Below are positions 18,242 to 27,214 of a stretch of 35,239 nt of DNA, piece after piece; position 1 is the first letter of the stretch; every line of letters starts with the position of its first letter. Location of the stretch: positions 1 through 35,239 of the forward strand of contig CALCZA010000099.1 of the NCBI GenBank assembly GCA_937906475.1. The letters run 5' to 3'. Below the pieces are notes generated by a model that was given only the letters and a program-made list of their open reading frames with translations, searched no databases and had not been told where the DNA came from. The translations under genes were made by a program, and so were the position numbers. Source of the stretch: an uncultured bacterium (GTDB taxonomy: Bacteria > Planctomycetota > UBA1135 > UBA2386).

Positions 18242-19786
18242 ATGCCCGCAGCAACTCGCAACGATTCGCCGACCGCGCCCCGCTTCTCACCGTGGGCGGC
18301 AACGTTCTGCGCAATGCTGGTAACGGCACTGCCATTGACCGCGCAGGGCGACCTTGACCCGCGCGTGGCCGCCCTCACTAAGAAGGCGGCCGCCTCGCTG
18401 CAGGGATTTGCCAATAAAGCTGCGCAGGCCAAAGCCATGACTCGCAGTCGGAACACCTACCAGGTCCTCATCGATCACTACGATGCTGATCACGCCAAGG
18501 CACGCGCAGCGCTCGGCCACGAGAGACGTAACGGCGAGTGGCAACAAGTCAAAGACCCCAAGACCCTGCCACCGAACAAGGCCAGCAAGCGACAACTCTT
18601 ACAGCAGGAGAAGAACTGGCGTGCGGTAGCCAAGCAACTGAGCAAGCTACATCGTGTGCTCGGCCTCAAACTGCTGGCCGAGAACAAACTCGATCTGAGT
18701 AAAATCGATCTGAGTAAAATCGATCAGGGCAAACTGCAACTCGAACGCGCACTCGCGTTCGATGCCAATGATCTAGAGAGCCACAAGGCGCTAGGCCACG
18801 AAGGCATCGACGGCTTCTTCGGCACCGAAGACCAACTAACGTTCGTGCGCAGCATGCGTGCCATGCTGGCGAAGGCGAAGCAGTGCGCAGCCTTACCATG
18901 CGACAGCAAGTCACTCGCAGCCGATCAGATGCCGGACGCTTTGCAGCAGTCGGGCCTGTCGTTTCACGGTGCGCGCTCTGAACACTTCGAGCATTGGGTG
19001 ATTGGATCCGACGAGCAAGCCCGGCAATCGGTTGTCTGGGCCGAACGTGCGCTCGTGATGGTGCGCCACCTGCTCGGCGAGCAACCGCTTGCATCGCAAG
19101 CGCTCACGACGGACTCACGCGCCTACCTCGCGATCATTCGCACCGTCAGCCATCGCGACCAACTACTGCAGCGCGCGCCAATCACCCTCGGCGATTACGA
19201 CATGGTCAAGGCCAAGATGTTCTCCGGGATGTCCTACCAAGACCAAGGCAAGTCAGCCGAGTGGGCGATTTGCAATCCTTCGGATGACGACGACCGCGTC
19301 GTCGCGCACGTCATGATGCGCTGCGCTGCTCAACGTCTGAACCAAGGCCTTTCCGAAGGACTCGTGCACGCGTTGACCTGGATGATGTGCGGCACGATCA
19401 AAACGCGCTACATGCAACTCGCCCACACCGTCAGCAAGAAGCGCGACGAGTGGCCGGTCGACGCATTGATCTGGCGGCAGCGATTGGAGAAGGCAATCGA
19501 CAGCGCCACCGATTGGCCACTCGTGCAAGTTCCGCGCGAACGCATGGACAACTTTCGCGATCCCGTTCGCGCCAAGTCGTGGAGTTTCTGCGTCTGGTTG
19601 CTGGCTCGCCATCCAGAAGACTGGCTCGACCTGTGCGCCGCGCTCAACAAGAAGAACGCCTCGCAGCAAGACGTCGACGACTTGTTCGCCGAGAATCTCG
19701 CGCTCGATGTTGCCGAGAGCGAAGCAGAGTGGCGCGCTTGGGCGCAGCAGAACTCAGCGATTGGCAAGGCTTCAGGCTGGCACTAA
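18242..19786 (+). CDS. Secreted helical protein of unknown function
   Basis: The protein has 514 residues. The N-terminus has a long n-region and then a hydrophobic segment (FCAMLVTALPLTAQG) that looks like a signal peptide. Cleavage near TAQ is likely. An alternative start at the internal Met of MLVTALPL would leave a very short signal. The mature protein is mainly helical and charged, with ALGHERRNGEWQQVKDP near residues 90-107 and an LSKIDLSKID duplication near 150-160. A later part (LLGEQPLASQALTTDSRAYLAII, then VVAHVMMRCAAQRL and GLVHALTWMM) is reminiscent of helical peptidase-like domains, but no HExxH is present and I assign no function. The 21-bp gap after the BNR gene suggests an operon. 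It is convergent with bioA. Confidence 0.7.
   Translation: MPAATRNDSPTAPRFSPWAATFCAMLVTALPLTAQGDLDPRVAALTKKAAASLQGFANKAAQAKAMTRSRNTYQVLIDHYDADHAKARAALGHERRNGEWQQVKDPKTLPPNKASKRQLLQQEKNWRAVAKQLSKLHRVLGLKLLAENKLDLSKIDLSKIDQGKLQLERALAFDANDLESHKALGHEGIDGFFGTEDQLTFVRSMRAMLAKAKQCAALPCDSKSLAADQMPDALQQSGLSFHGARSEHFEHWVIGSDEQARQSVVWAERALVMVRHLLGEQPLASQALTTDSRAYLAIIRTVSHRDQLLQRAPITLGDYDMVKAKMFSGMSYQDQGKSAEWAICNPSDDDDRVVAHVMMRCAAQRLNQGLSEGLVHALTWMMCGTIKTRYMQLAHTVSKKRDEWPVDALIWRQRLEKAIDSATDWPLVQVPRERMDNFRDPVRAKSWSFCVWLLARHPEDWLDLCAALNKKNASQQDVDDLFAENLALDVAESEAEWRAWAQQNSAIGKASGWH
18695..18724 (+). repeat. 15-bp tandem duplication
   Basis: CTGAGTAAAATCGAT occurs twice in direct succession, in frame, giving LSKID-LSKID in the unknown secreted protein. 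It is a recent in-frame duplication. Confidence 0.85.
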
Positions 19787-19810
19787 TCGCGCCTGCCGCA
19801 TGGTCGCCAC

Positions 19811-21076
19811 CTAAGCCAGCGTCGTCACAAGGTGCCGCATGACGCTCGCAACCTTGGTCACTTGCTCATCGGTCAGACACGCGGGGGGCAACGCGTAGAG
19901 CACGTTACCGAGCGGTCGCAACAGCACCCCATGACGAACGGCTTCGCGGCGCAAATGCGGCGTTAGGTCCGAGAGGTAACCAGCCTGGCCTTCGGGGACA
20001 ACGATGTCGAACGCCGCCATCCCGCCGAGATGACGCAAATCGGCGACCCGTTCGTGGTCCTCAAGATCGGCAAGTTGCTCAAACACACCGCGTCCGATGC
20101 GCTCTAACTGCGCCGGCACATCGTTGGCCAACGAAACCTCCAAAGACGCCAACGCCACCGCACACGCAATCGGATTGGCAGTGAACGTGTGGCCGTGAGG
20201 GAAGAACCGCGAGCGTTCGTGGTGCAAGAAACTCTCGAACAGTTCTTCGGTTGCCAGCGTCGCGGCCAACGACAACATGCCTCCGGTCAGACCCTTCGCC
20301 AGGCACATGACATCCGGCGAGATGCCGGCACGTTCACATGCAAACATCGAGCCCGTGCGACCAAACCCGGTCATCACTTCGTCGGCGATCATCGGCAACC
20401 CGCGCTCATCACACAAACGTCGTGCCTGCTGCACAAACTCGACGGACATGACTCGCATGCCCGCGGCACCTTGCAACAAGGGCTCAAAGATGAAGCCGGC
20501 CGCGCGGTCGCCAAGTTCGTCGAACGCTTGTGCCAAGGCCGCAGCGTTCGTGGGCACGCGCCGCACTTCGAACATCATGGATTCGAACGGCCGGAAGAAC
20601 GGGTCTGGGTCGCCCGCCGCCATCGCCCCAAACGTATCCCCGTGGTAGGCACCATCCAGCGCAACAAACACACGGCGGTCCGGTTGCTCGCGATGCACCC
20701 ATGACTGCAACACCATCTTCAACGCAGCTTCAACCGCGGTCGAACCATCGTCCGAGTAGAAGACCCGCGACAGCCCCTCAGGCACAATCGCCAGCAACCG
20801 CTCGGCAAGCTGCACCGCCGGTTCGTGGGTTGCACCAGCAAACAGCACATGGTCGAGACGCGCCGCTTGCTCACTGATTGCAGCCACCAACGCCGGGTGC
20901 GAGTGACCGTGCAACGTCGCCCACCACGATGAGATGCCATCAAGCAATCTGGTCCCATCGGCTAGCTCGAGCCAAGCACCATTCGCTCGCACTACCGGCA
21001 GCGGCGCCGCCTCGATGCCGTGTTGGGTGTATGGATGCCAAATAACGCGGGCATCGCGTTCTGGTAGATCAGACAC
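19811..21076 (-). CDS. bioA: Adenosylmethionine-8-amino-7-oxononanoate aminotransferase
   Basis: This is a 421-residue fold-type I PLP aminotransferase. BioA transfers the amino group of S-adenosylmethionine to 8-amino-7-oxononanoate (KAPA), giving 7,8-diaminononanoate, the third-last step of biotin synthesis. Supporting motifs are IWHPYTQHG near the start, LLDGISSWWATLHGHSHP, YHGDTFGAM, IADEVMTGFGRTG and the PLP lysine Lys261 in LAKGLTGGML. The length is normal. The start is GTG at 21076, overlapping the end of the bioF-bioD gene by 8 bases. GGAG lies seven bases before it. It is the last gene of the operon and convergent with the plus-strand gene ending at 19786. Confidence 0.95.
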   Translation of the reverse strand: MSDLPERDARVIWHPYTQHGIEAAPLPVVRANGAWLELADGTRLLDGISSWWATLHGHSHPALVAAISEQAARLDHVLFAGATHEPAVQLAERLLAIVPEGLSRVFYSDDGSTAVEAALKMVLQSWVHREQPDRRVFVALDGAYHGDTFGAMAAGDPDPFFRPFESMMFEVRRVPTNAAALAQAFDELGDRAAGFIFEPLLQGAAGMRVMSVEFVQQARRLCDERGLPMIADEVMTGFGRTGSMFACERAGISPDVMCLAKGLTGGMLSLAATLATEELFESFLHHERSRFFPHGHTFTANPIACAVALASLEVSLANDVPAQLERIGRGVFEQLADLEDHERVADLRHLGGMAAFDIVVPEGQAGYLSDLTPHLRREAVRHGVLLRPLGNVLYALPPACLTDEQVTKVASVMRHLVTTLA

Positions 21077-22910
21077 TGAGCAACTCCGTCACGTCATTGC
21101 CCTGCAACCACGCGTCCAATGAATCCGTCGACAGCGACGGCCAATGCGGAACCTCATGGATGCTCGCGATCGACGTCAACGCGCCCAGCGCTTCGCGGTT
21201 ACTGGGATGCGGCTCCCCCACCAAGAACAAGGCATCCGGCTGCAACTGACGGGCACGCATGGCCTCAATTGTCAGCAACGTGTGATTGAGCGTGCCGAGG
21301 CCCGAACGGGCAACGAGCACGACTTGCGCTCCCATCGACACCAACCAATCTGCCTGCGTCGCCGGTGGATCGAGCGCGAACGGCACCAACAAGCCGCCGG
21401 CAAACTCCACGAGCAACTGGCTGTCAGAATGTGCGGCTCGATGTTGCTCTAGCGTCGCCTGCAAGTCCGCCAACGAAACCGCCGCACCTTCGGCAGCCGC
21501 AGCAGCGTGTGGTGACGCAGGCAACGCGAAGCTCACTGCGTTAGGCAGCAAATGGCACGACTCAGCAGCGGCGAGCTCGCTCACGCATTGCGTATCGTCA
21601 TCAAAACCAGTCTGGACAGGCTTCCAGTAGCGCACCGGACCGCGTGCCATCGCCGCCCGCAGTAGCAAGGCGCTGACAACTGTCTTGCCGACGCTCGTGT
21701 CTGTGCCAACGACACAGGTGACTGGAGCGCGGCGCGGCACCACGCTGGCAACTACCGGACGCGTTCGCAACTTGCTCACGATGAGAGCAGCCAGCCGGTC
21801 AACAACATCGGTCGACTGATCGGCGTGGCATACCACGCGTAAACGGGAGGTGCCTTCAGCAACGGTCGGTGGCCGCACTGCCGGCGCATAGAAGCCTTCG
21901 TCCTGTAGATCGCTCGCCAGCTGCACAGCAACCCCCGCATCGCCAACCGGGACCGGCACAATCGCAGCAGCGGGTACCGGCAGGCCGAGCGCCGCAGCAA
22001 GGCGGCCAGCATTGGCGAGCACCGCGACACGTTCCGAATCGGCTCGCTGGCAGCGTTCGATGGCAGCAGTTAAGCCTCCAGCCAACGCCGGCGGGGAAGC
22101 CGTCGTAAACAAGAACGAGCGCGCCTTGTGAATCAATTGCTCGCGCAACGTCGAACTGCCAACCACGAACGCACCGGCAACGCCAAGCGCTTTGCCACCC
22201 GTCACGACCCGGGCACACAAGCGATGCCCATCGGCACCGCCGGCTTCGTCCACCGCACGTGCCCAAGCACCGGCACCACGCGGGCCCAACAGACCAACCG
22301 AGTGCGCTTCATCAATGACCAGCCATGCGTCGTATCGGCGACACAGTGCGTCGATGGCGAGTAATGGCGCAGCATCACCGGCCATGCTGTAGACACCTTC
22401 GGTCAGCACCAAGCGACGACGTGCGGACGACGCGGCAAGCAGCGCACGCTCGAGATCGCCAAGATCGAGGTGGTCATGCACGAGGATGCGCGCGCGCGAC
22501 AACCGCGCCGCATCGACCAGCGACGCGTGGTTGTCACGGTCCGAGATCACCGCGTCGCCACGACCGACTAGGGCACCGACCAAGCCAACGTTGGCCTGGT
22601 AGCCCGAAGGGAACAGCAGTGCAGCTTCACTAGAGAGCCAAGCAGCAGCGGCCTGCTCACACTGTTCGTGCAGCGGCGAACCACCTTTCAGCAACCGGGC
22701 AGAGCGACCGCCAACGCCGTATTCGCGGACAGCAGCAACCATCGCATCGGCAATCGACGCGTCGCGCGAAAGGCCTAGGTAATCGTTGCTGCCAAAATCA
22801 GCACCTACGATCTGGCCGTCGAGCAGCGTCGCACGTTGCAATCCCCTCTGCGCTCGCTCGTCGAGTTCTGCGCGCAGTTGCCAATCCAAAGCATCTAGCA
22901 CTACTTGCAA
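21069..22910 (-). CDS. bioF-bioD: BioF-BioD fusion: KAPA synthase / dethiobiotin synthetase
   Basis: The protein has 613 residues and two enzymes. Residues 1 to about 385 are 8-amino-7-oxononanoate synthase (BioF): [47 protein letters not shown] and the PLP lysine Lys240 in TGGKALG. It condenses pimeloyl thioester with alanine. Residues about 396-613 are dethiobiotin synthetase (BioD): P-loop GTDTSVGKT with Lys409, then WKPVQTG. It closes the ureido ring with CO2 and ATP. Between these two steps acts BioA, encoded next. The start is TTG at 22910, or GTG at 22901 directly after the bioB stop (TAGTG). The fusion is uninterrupted by any stop. Fusion of BioF to BioD is unusual; BioD is more often fused to BioA. 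Confidence 0.93.
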   Translation of the reverse strand: MQVVLDALDWQLRAELDERAQRGLQRATLLDGQIVGADFGSNDYLGLSRDASIADAMVAAVREYGVGGRSARLLKGGSPLHEQCEQAAAAWLSSEAALLFPSGYQANVGLVGALVGRGDAVISDRDNHASLVDAARLSRARILVHDHLDLGDLERALLAASSARRRLVLTEGVYSMAGDAAPLLAIDALCRRYDAWLVIDEAHSVGLLGPRGAGAWARAVDEAGGADGHRLCARVVTGGKALGVAGAFVVGSSTLREQLIHKARSFLFTTASPPALAGGLTAAIERCQRADSERVAVLANAGRLAAALGLPVPAAAIVPVPVGDAGVAVQLASDLQDEGFYAPAVRPPTVAEGTSRLRVVCHADQSTDVVDRLAALIVSKLRTRPVVASVVPRRAPVTCVVGTDTSVGKTVVSALLLRAAMARGPVRYWKPVQTGFDDDTQCVSELAAAESCHLLPNAVSFALPASPHAAAAAEGAAVSLADLQATLEQHRAAHSDSQLLVEFAGGLLVPFALDPPATQADWLVSMGAQVVLVARSGLGTLNHTLLTIEAMRARQLQPDALFLVGEPHPSNREALGALTSIASIHEVPHWPSLSTDSLDAWLQGNDVTELLSV

Positions 22911-23893
22911 CTGCTATCAGTCGCGATGGCGTTGAGGCCAAGTTTCTGCAGCAAGGCAGCATCGCTGGACGGGCTCGGATTCGGCGTCGTCAATAGTTCG
23001 TCGCCGATAAACATCGAGTTGGCGCCTGCCAGGAAGCACATCGCTTGCGCCGAATCATCCATCTCGGTGCGACCAGCCGACAAGCGCACGACGCTGTTCG
23101 GCATCAAGATGCGCGCCGCGGCGACCGCACGAACGAGATCGGTCCAGTCGACTTTCTCGGCCTTCGCGAACGGCGTACCTTCGACCTGCACCAGCGTGTT
23201 GATCGGCACCGACTCGGGCGGCGGATCGAGGTTTGCCAACTCAAACAGCAACTCGGCGCGACCCTTCGTCTGCTCGCCCAAACCGAGGATGCCGCCACTG
23301 CATACTTTCATGCCGGCCTGGCGCACGTTCTTCAACGTGTCGAGTCGGTCATCGTAAGTGCGCGTCGTAATGACTTCGCTGTAGTGGCTGCGACCGGTGT
23401 CGAGGTTGTGATTGTAGTAGTCGAGTCCAGCTTGCTCGAGCTTCTCGGCCTGCTGCTTGTTGACCATGCCCAACGTCGCGCAGGCTTCGAGGCCCAGTTC
23501 TTTGACACCGCGCACCATCGCCAATACACGGTCGAACTCTTCACCGGACTTGGCCTCACGCCACGCCGCGCCCATGCAAAAACGATCCGCACCATTCTCC
23601 TTGGCGGCACGAGCTTCGGTGAGCACGGTCTCGACGTCCAGCAACGGTTCCCGTTCGACCGGCGTCTTGTGGTGCGCACTCTGTGAGCAATAACCACAAT
23701 CTTCCGGACAACCGCCGGTCTTGATCGACAGCAGTTGCGAGCATTGCACGCGCGCGGGATCGTGATGCTCGCGATGCACCGCGGCCGCGGCGAACACAAG
23801 GTCGAGAAGCGGCATTTCGAGCAACTGCTCGACGTTGGCGAGACTGACGGGGGCTTCCGTAGAAGGCGTAGCAACCTGCATGTGCGATTCCAT
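22901..23893 (-). CDS. bioB: Biotin synthase
   Basis: This 330-residue radical SAM enzyme inserts sulfur into dethiobiotin to form biotin. The radical SAM cluster motif is CPEDCGYC (Cys62, Cys66, Cys69), within [20 protein letters not shown]. Other family motifs are [45 protein letters not shown] and a C-terminal [13 protein letters not shown]. The start ATG at 23893 has GGAG five bases upstream, and TACCAT lies 11 bases upstream. A Met at residue 5 is an alternative start. It is the first gene of bioB, bioF-bioD, bioA. No bioC, bioH or other pimeloyl-chain gene is present in the window, so the start of the pathway must be encoded elsewhere. Confidence 0.96.
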   Translation of the reverse strand: MESHMQVATPSTEAPVSLANVEQLLEMPLLDLVFAAAAVHREHHDPARVQCSQLLSIKTGGCPEDCGYCSQSAHHKTPVEREPLLDVETVLTEARAAKENGADRFCMGAAWREAKSGEEFDRVLAMVRGVKELGLEACATLGMVNKQQAEKLEQAGLDYYNHNLDTGRSHYSEVITTRTYDDRLDTLKNVRQAGMKVCSGGILGLGEQTKGRAELLFELANLDPPPESVPINTLVQVEGTPFAKAEKVDWTDLVRAVAAARILMPNSVVRLSAGRTEMDDSAQAMCFLAGANSMFIGDELLTTPNPSPSSDAALLQKLGLNAIATDSSCK

Positions 23894-23931
23894 TTAGTCT
23901 CCGCATGGTAGCTGGAGGCCGGCAGGAATCA

Positions 23932-23959
23932 CGTCACGCGAGTCTCACGTGACGCGAGT
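23932..23959. terminator. Hairpin and direct repeat between M20 and bioB genes
   Basis: CGTCACG (23932-23938) and CGTGACG (23948-23954) form a 7-bp stem just after the M20 stop codon. The octamer ACGCGAGT is also directly repeated at 23936 and 23952. The hairpin could end M20 transcription before bioB. There is no T-run, so a regulatory site for bioB is an alternative. Confidence 0.35.
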
Positions 23960-23961
23960 TT

Positions 23962-25470
23962 CTAATGCGCCTTCGCCTTGCCCTTGCCGGCCGCCTTCTT
24001 CTTGGACTTCGCGGCCTTGCTGGCTTTGGCCTTCTTGACCACCTTCGCGGGCTTGCCACCGCGATCCCGGTTGAGGTGGTCCTGCAGCACCAGGGCCACG
24101 CTCGCCGTCAATTTCTTGCCCATAGGAATGTGCAAGAACTCGTTCGGGCCGTGCGCATTGCTCTGTGGACCAAGCACCCCGGTAATCATGAACTGCGCCT
24201 CGGGAAACTTCTCGCCAAGCATGCCCATGAACGGGATCGAGCCACCTTCCCCCATGTAGACGCACGGTTTCTTGAAGAACGTGTTCGATGCATTGGCACA
24301 TGCCTTCTCAAGCCACGGTGACAGTTCGGGTGCATTCCACCCACCGCCTGGCTCGTCGGCAGTCACCGACACCTGCGCGCCATGAATCGGATTCTTACTG
24401 AGCAGCTTGGTCAGATATTCGGAGCACTTGTCTGGGTCAGCCGTCGGAGGAATGCGCAGCGACAACTTAAACGTCGTCGTCGGGCGCAAGACGTTGCCCG
24501 CGGTCGCAACAGGCGGCAGACCATCGGCACCAACCACTTCGACAAACGGTCGCCAGGTGCGATTGAGCACGATATCGGCCAACTGCTTGCTCATCGGCTT
24601 AGTGTCACCCGCCCACGGGAAACGCTGCCACATGTCGTTGCCAAGCACTTTGCCAGCGAGCTTCGCTTGCTGCTCACGCTGCTTCGGAATCTTGGCATGG
24701 AACTGCTTGGGCAGGATTGCGCCAGTCTTGCTGTCTTCAAGTCGCTCCATCAAGTTGCGCATAACTCGTGCGCTACTGGGAACAACACCGCTGGCATCGC
24801 CGCTGTGCACGCCTTCGGTTAACACGTTGACCTTCACTTCAGCACCGATCACGCCGCGCAACGACGTAGTGCACCACAACTGGTTGTAGTTGCCGCAACC
24901 AGAGTCGAGACAGACAACCAAGCTCGGCGAGCCAATGCGGTCTTTCAGCGCATCGATGTAGAACGGCAGGTCGTAACTACCACTCTCTTCGCAACCTTCA
25001 ATGATGATGACGCAACGCGAGTGCGTGCCGCCAGCCTCCTTCAATGCACGAATCGCGGTCAACGACGCATACGCCGCATAGCCATCGTCGGCACCACCGC
25101 GGCCGTAGAGCTTGTCGCCCTTACGAACTGGGTCCCACGGACCGAGGCCATCAAACCAGCCTTCCATCTCCGGCTGCTTGTCGAGGTGGCCGTAGAGCAA
25201 CACGGTGTCGTCGCCTTCACCTGGCACCTCCATGTAGATCAACGGTGTGCGGCCCTTGAGCTGCACGACTTCGACCTGCAGACCTTCGATCGGCTGCGCC
25301 TTGCACCAGCCGGCGATCAAGTCGACCGCGCGCTTCATGTGCCCGGCCTTCTCCCAATCCGCGTCAAAGGCCGGCGACTTGTTAGGGATGCGGATGTAGT
25401 CGGTCAACTGGGGGACGATGTCCTGTTCCCAGACCTTGCCGACGAACGATAGGATCTTGCGAGGATTCAT
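23962..25470 (-). CDS. M20 family metallopeptidase (dipeptidase-like) with Lys/Ala-rich tail
   Basis: The protein has 502 residues from the ATG at 25470. A longer frame begins with TTG at 25566, but family members start close to MNPRKILSFV, so the shorter form is chosen. M20 zinc-peptidase motifs are VLLYGHLDKQPEMEGW (metal His and catalytic Asp), LYGRGGADDGYAAYASLTAI (bridging Asp), IIEGCEESGSYD (general-base Glu and metal Glu) and VVCLDSGCGNYNQLW. The C-terminal part has the dimerisation-domain and metal His region (PIHGAQVSV, FMITGVLGPQSNAHGPNE). It probably hydrolyses di- or small peptides in the cytoplasm; no signal peptide is seen. The last about 30 residues are almost only Lys, Ala, Gly and Ser, an odd tail for this family. 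Confidence 0.9.
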   Translation of the reverse strand: MNPRKILSFVGKVWEQDIVPQLTDYIRIPNKSPAFDADWEKAGHMKRAVDLIAGWCKAQPIEGLQVEVVQLKGRTPLIYMEVPGEGDDTVLLYGHLDKQPEMEGWFDGLGPWDPVRKGDKLYGRGGADDGYAAYASLTAIRALKEAGGTHSRCVIIIEGCEESGSYDLPFYIDALKDRIGSPSLVVCLDSGCGNYNQLWCTTSLRGVIGAEVKVNVLTEGVHSGDASGVVPSSARVMRNLMERLEDSKTGAILPKQFHAKIPKQREQQAKLAGKVLGNDMWQRFPWAGDTKPMSKQLADIVLNRTWRPFVEVVGADGLPPVATAGNVLRPTTTFKLSLRIPPTADPDKCSEYLTKLLSKNPIHGAQVSVTADEPGGGWNAPELSPWLEKACANASNTFFKKPCVYMGEGGSIPFMGMLGEKFPEAQFMITGVLGPQSNAHGPNEFLHIPMGKKLTASVALVLQDHLNRDRGGKPAKVVKKAKASKAAKSKKKAAGKGKAKAH

Positions 25471-25679
25471 GGCTTGCACGCGATGTGAACCGACACAGCC
25501 AGTGCACTCAAGTGGAGCCCGAGCCAGCTGCCGCAAAAGTGGCATAATCGTGTTCGCGGCTGCCAAACGCGTCGGGCGGAAAGTCCCGCTACGTGCATCG
25601 ATCGGCTTCCGGCCAGAGTTACCACCGTCAGCCTTGGCGTCGACTCACATCACGGCCTACAGGCCCCCTCTCACCCCAA

Positions 25680-27071
25680 CTAACGGTCGGCCAACACGCT
25701 CGCGGCGTAGGCGATCACTGCGGCTCCCAACGCCAGTTCGCGCTCGTTCACGGCCGGCAAATCGTCGACAGCGGTGTGATGGTAATCGAAGTAACGATGG
25801 CCATCGACCCACAAGCCAAAACACGGCACGCCGAGCGCGTGCAGCACGCTGATGTCTGCACCACCGGCACCAGCACCGGATAAAAACAGTCCGGCGTGAA
25901 TCTGATCGAGCGGTGCGAACAACGCTTCGATGGCCGCCGCTTCCGGACCGCGCAACGAACACGAGAAGCCTTGCGGCGTTGCACCACCGCCATCGGTTTC
26001 GATCGCAGCAACGTGCTTACTAACCTCATGTTCGTGAGCAACACCGTAGGCACGCGCACCGCGTAGACCGTTCTCTTCGTTGGCAAACAGAACCACACGA
26101 ATCGTTCGCTTGGGCCGGCAACTAATAGCCTTGAGCAAGCGTACGGCTTCCAAGCAATGCGCGACACCGGCACCATCGTCATGCGCACCTGTACCGAGAT
26201 CCCATGCATCGAGGTGACCGCCAATCAGCACGATCTCATCCGGTGCTGTGCTGCCGTGATAATCACCGACGATATTGAAGCCTTCGACGTCGGGCAGTGT
26301 CTTGCACCCAAGTTCCAACCGCACCTTGACGGGACCACGCAAAAGCAGCTTCGACAGCGCATCAGCATCTGCCGTCGCCACAGCTGCCGCAGGCACCTGC
26401 GCGATTCCTTCGGCGTAGTTCATCGCACCTGTGTGCGGATGGCCATCGATCGCCGTCGTAACCGAGCGCACCAACGCAAAGACGCCGCCAGCCTTCGCCG
26501 TCTCGATCGCACCATTGCTTCGCTGCGGCACCGCCGCTCCATAGGCACGACCGGTCCGGCGCAGCGCGCGCGGCATCGGACGGTTGAAGAAGACCACCTT
26601 GCCCTTCGCGGCATCACCCATCGCTTGCAGTTGCTCGAACGAACGAACCTCGACGACTTCGGCTTCGATACCGCCCTCCGGCGTCGCGACGCTGCCACCG
26701 AGCGCAGTCACCCGGAGCGGCATGCTGCCGGCACCAATCGTCGCACCGGTCTCGACACCTCGCCGCCAGTTGGGAACCATCACCGACTCGGCCGCCACTT
26801 CATCGAACCCGATCTCGCGCATCTTCTGCATTGCCCATTGCTCTGCCGCGTGCATGCCCGACGACCCAGCGAGCCGCTTTGGCGCCGCCGTGACCAACGA
26901 CCGCAGGGTGGCAATCGCCTCATTGTCCTCAAGGGCCCGTCGCTCCAACTCGAGGCAGCGCTGGACGAGGACTGCATCGGCAAAGGCCGCACCATTGCCC
27001 ACCGTGCGACAGCCACCGACCAAGGCCAATGCGAACATGCCGAGCAGAATCGGGCGAGTCATTCGTTCCAT
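25680..27071 (-). CDS. M28 family metallopeptidase lipoprotein (carboxypeptidase Q-like)
   Basis: The protein has 463 residues. The N-terminus MERMTRPILLGMFALALVGGC is a lipoprotein signal with Cys21 lipidated. A protease-associated (PA)-like insertion spans about residues 110-265. The M28 zinc site is complete: His286 and Asp298 (GGHLDAWDLGTGAHDDGAG), catalytic Glu332 and metal Glu333 (NEENGLRG), Asp360 (ETDGGG) and His432 (DYHHTAVDD). This arrangement matches peptidase Q-type exopeptidases acting on peptides outside the cytoplasm. The ATG at 27071 is supported by TAGCCT exactly nine bases upstream. A second ATG three codons later is possible. It is divergent from the M1 peptidase gene, suggesting joint use in peptide scavenging. 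Confidence 0.92.
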   Translation of the reverse strand: MERMTRPILLGMFALALVGGCRTVGNGAAFADAVLVQRCLELERRALEDNEAIATLRSLVTAAPKRLAGSSGMHAAEQWAMQKMREIGFDEVAAESVMVPNWRRGVETGATIGAGSMPLRVTALGGSVATPEGGIEAEVVEVRSFEQLQAMGDAAKGKVVFFNRPMPRALRRTGRAYGAAVPQRSNGAIETAKAGGVFALVRSVTTAIDGHPHTGAMNYAEGIAQVPAAAVATADADALSKLLLRGPVKVRLELGCKTLPDVEGFNIVGDYHGSTAPDEIVLIGGHLDAWDLGTGAHDDGAGVAHCLEAVRLLKAISCRPKRTIRVVLFANEENGLRGARAYGVAHEHEVSKHVAAIETDGGGATPQGFSCSLRGPEAAAIEALFAPLDQIHAGLFLSGAGAGGADISVLHALGVPCFGLWVDGHRYFDYHHTAVDDLPAVNERELALGAAVIAYAASVLADR

Positions 27072-27086
27072 AGACCAGCGAGGCTA
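27072..27086 (-). promoter_or_regulatory. -10-like hexamer TAGCCT, 9 nt before ATG
   Basis: On the minus strand TAGCCT (27086-27081) is followed by nine bases and the ATG at 27071. No Shine-Dalgarno sequence is present. Confidence 0.45.
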
Positions 27087-27163
27087 GCGAAATGCCTTAC
27101 AGGTTCGCCCCCTGGGTCGCGGATGATGCAACTTCCCGACAGGTCACTCAGCGGCCGTCGGGT

Positions 27164-27169
27164 TAGAAT
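27164..27169 (+). promoter_or_regulatory. -10-like hexamer TAGAAT upstream of the M1 peptidase gene
   Basis: TAGAAT lies 45 bases before the ATG at 27215. A second hexamer, TACAAT (27206-27211), lies only three bases before the ATG and would start transcription inside the gene, so TAGAAT is preferred. Confidence 0.3.
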
Positions 27170-27214
27170 GGCGCGCCGCATCCCGACACGGGCACCCCAC
27201 GGACCTACAATCAC

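Noticed and set aside
25471..25566. N-terminal extension of the M20 peptidase from a TTG
   Set aside because: The extra 32 residues do not resemble the family start, and the ATG at 25470 aligns with the usual N-terminus.
25471..25679. Possible regulatory RNA between the M28 and M20 genes
   Set aside because: Only short dyads such as GGCC-TACA-GGCC are visible, with no known riboswitch or RNA pattern.
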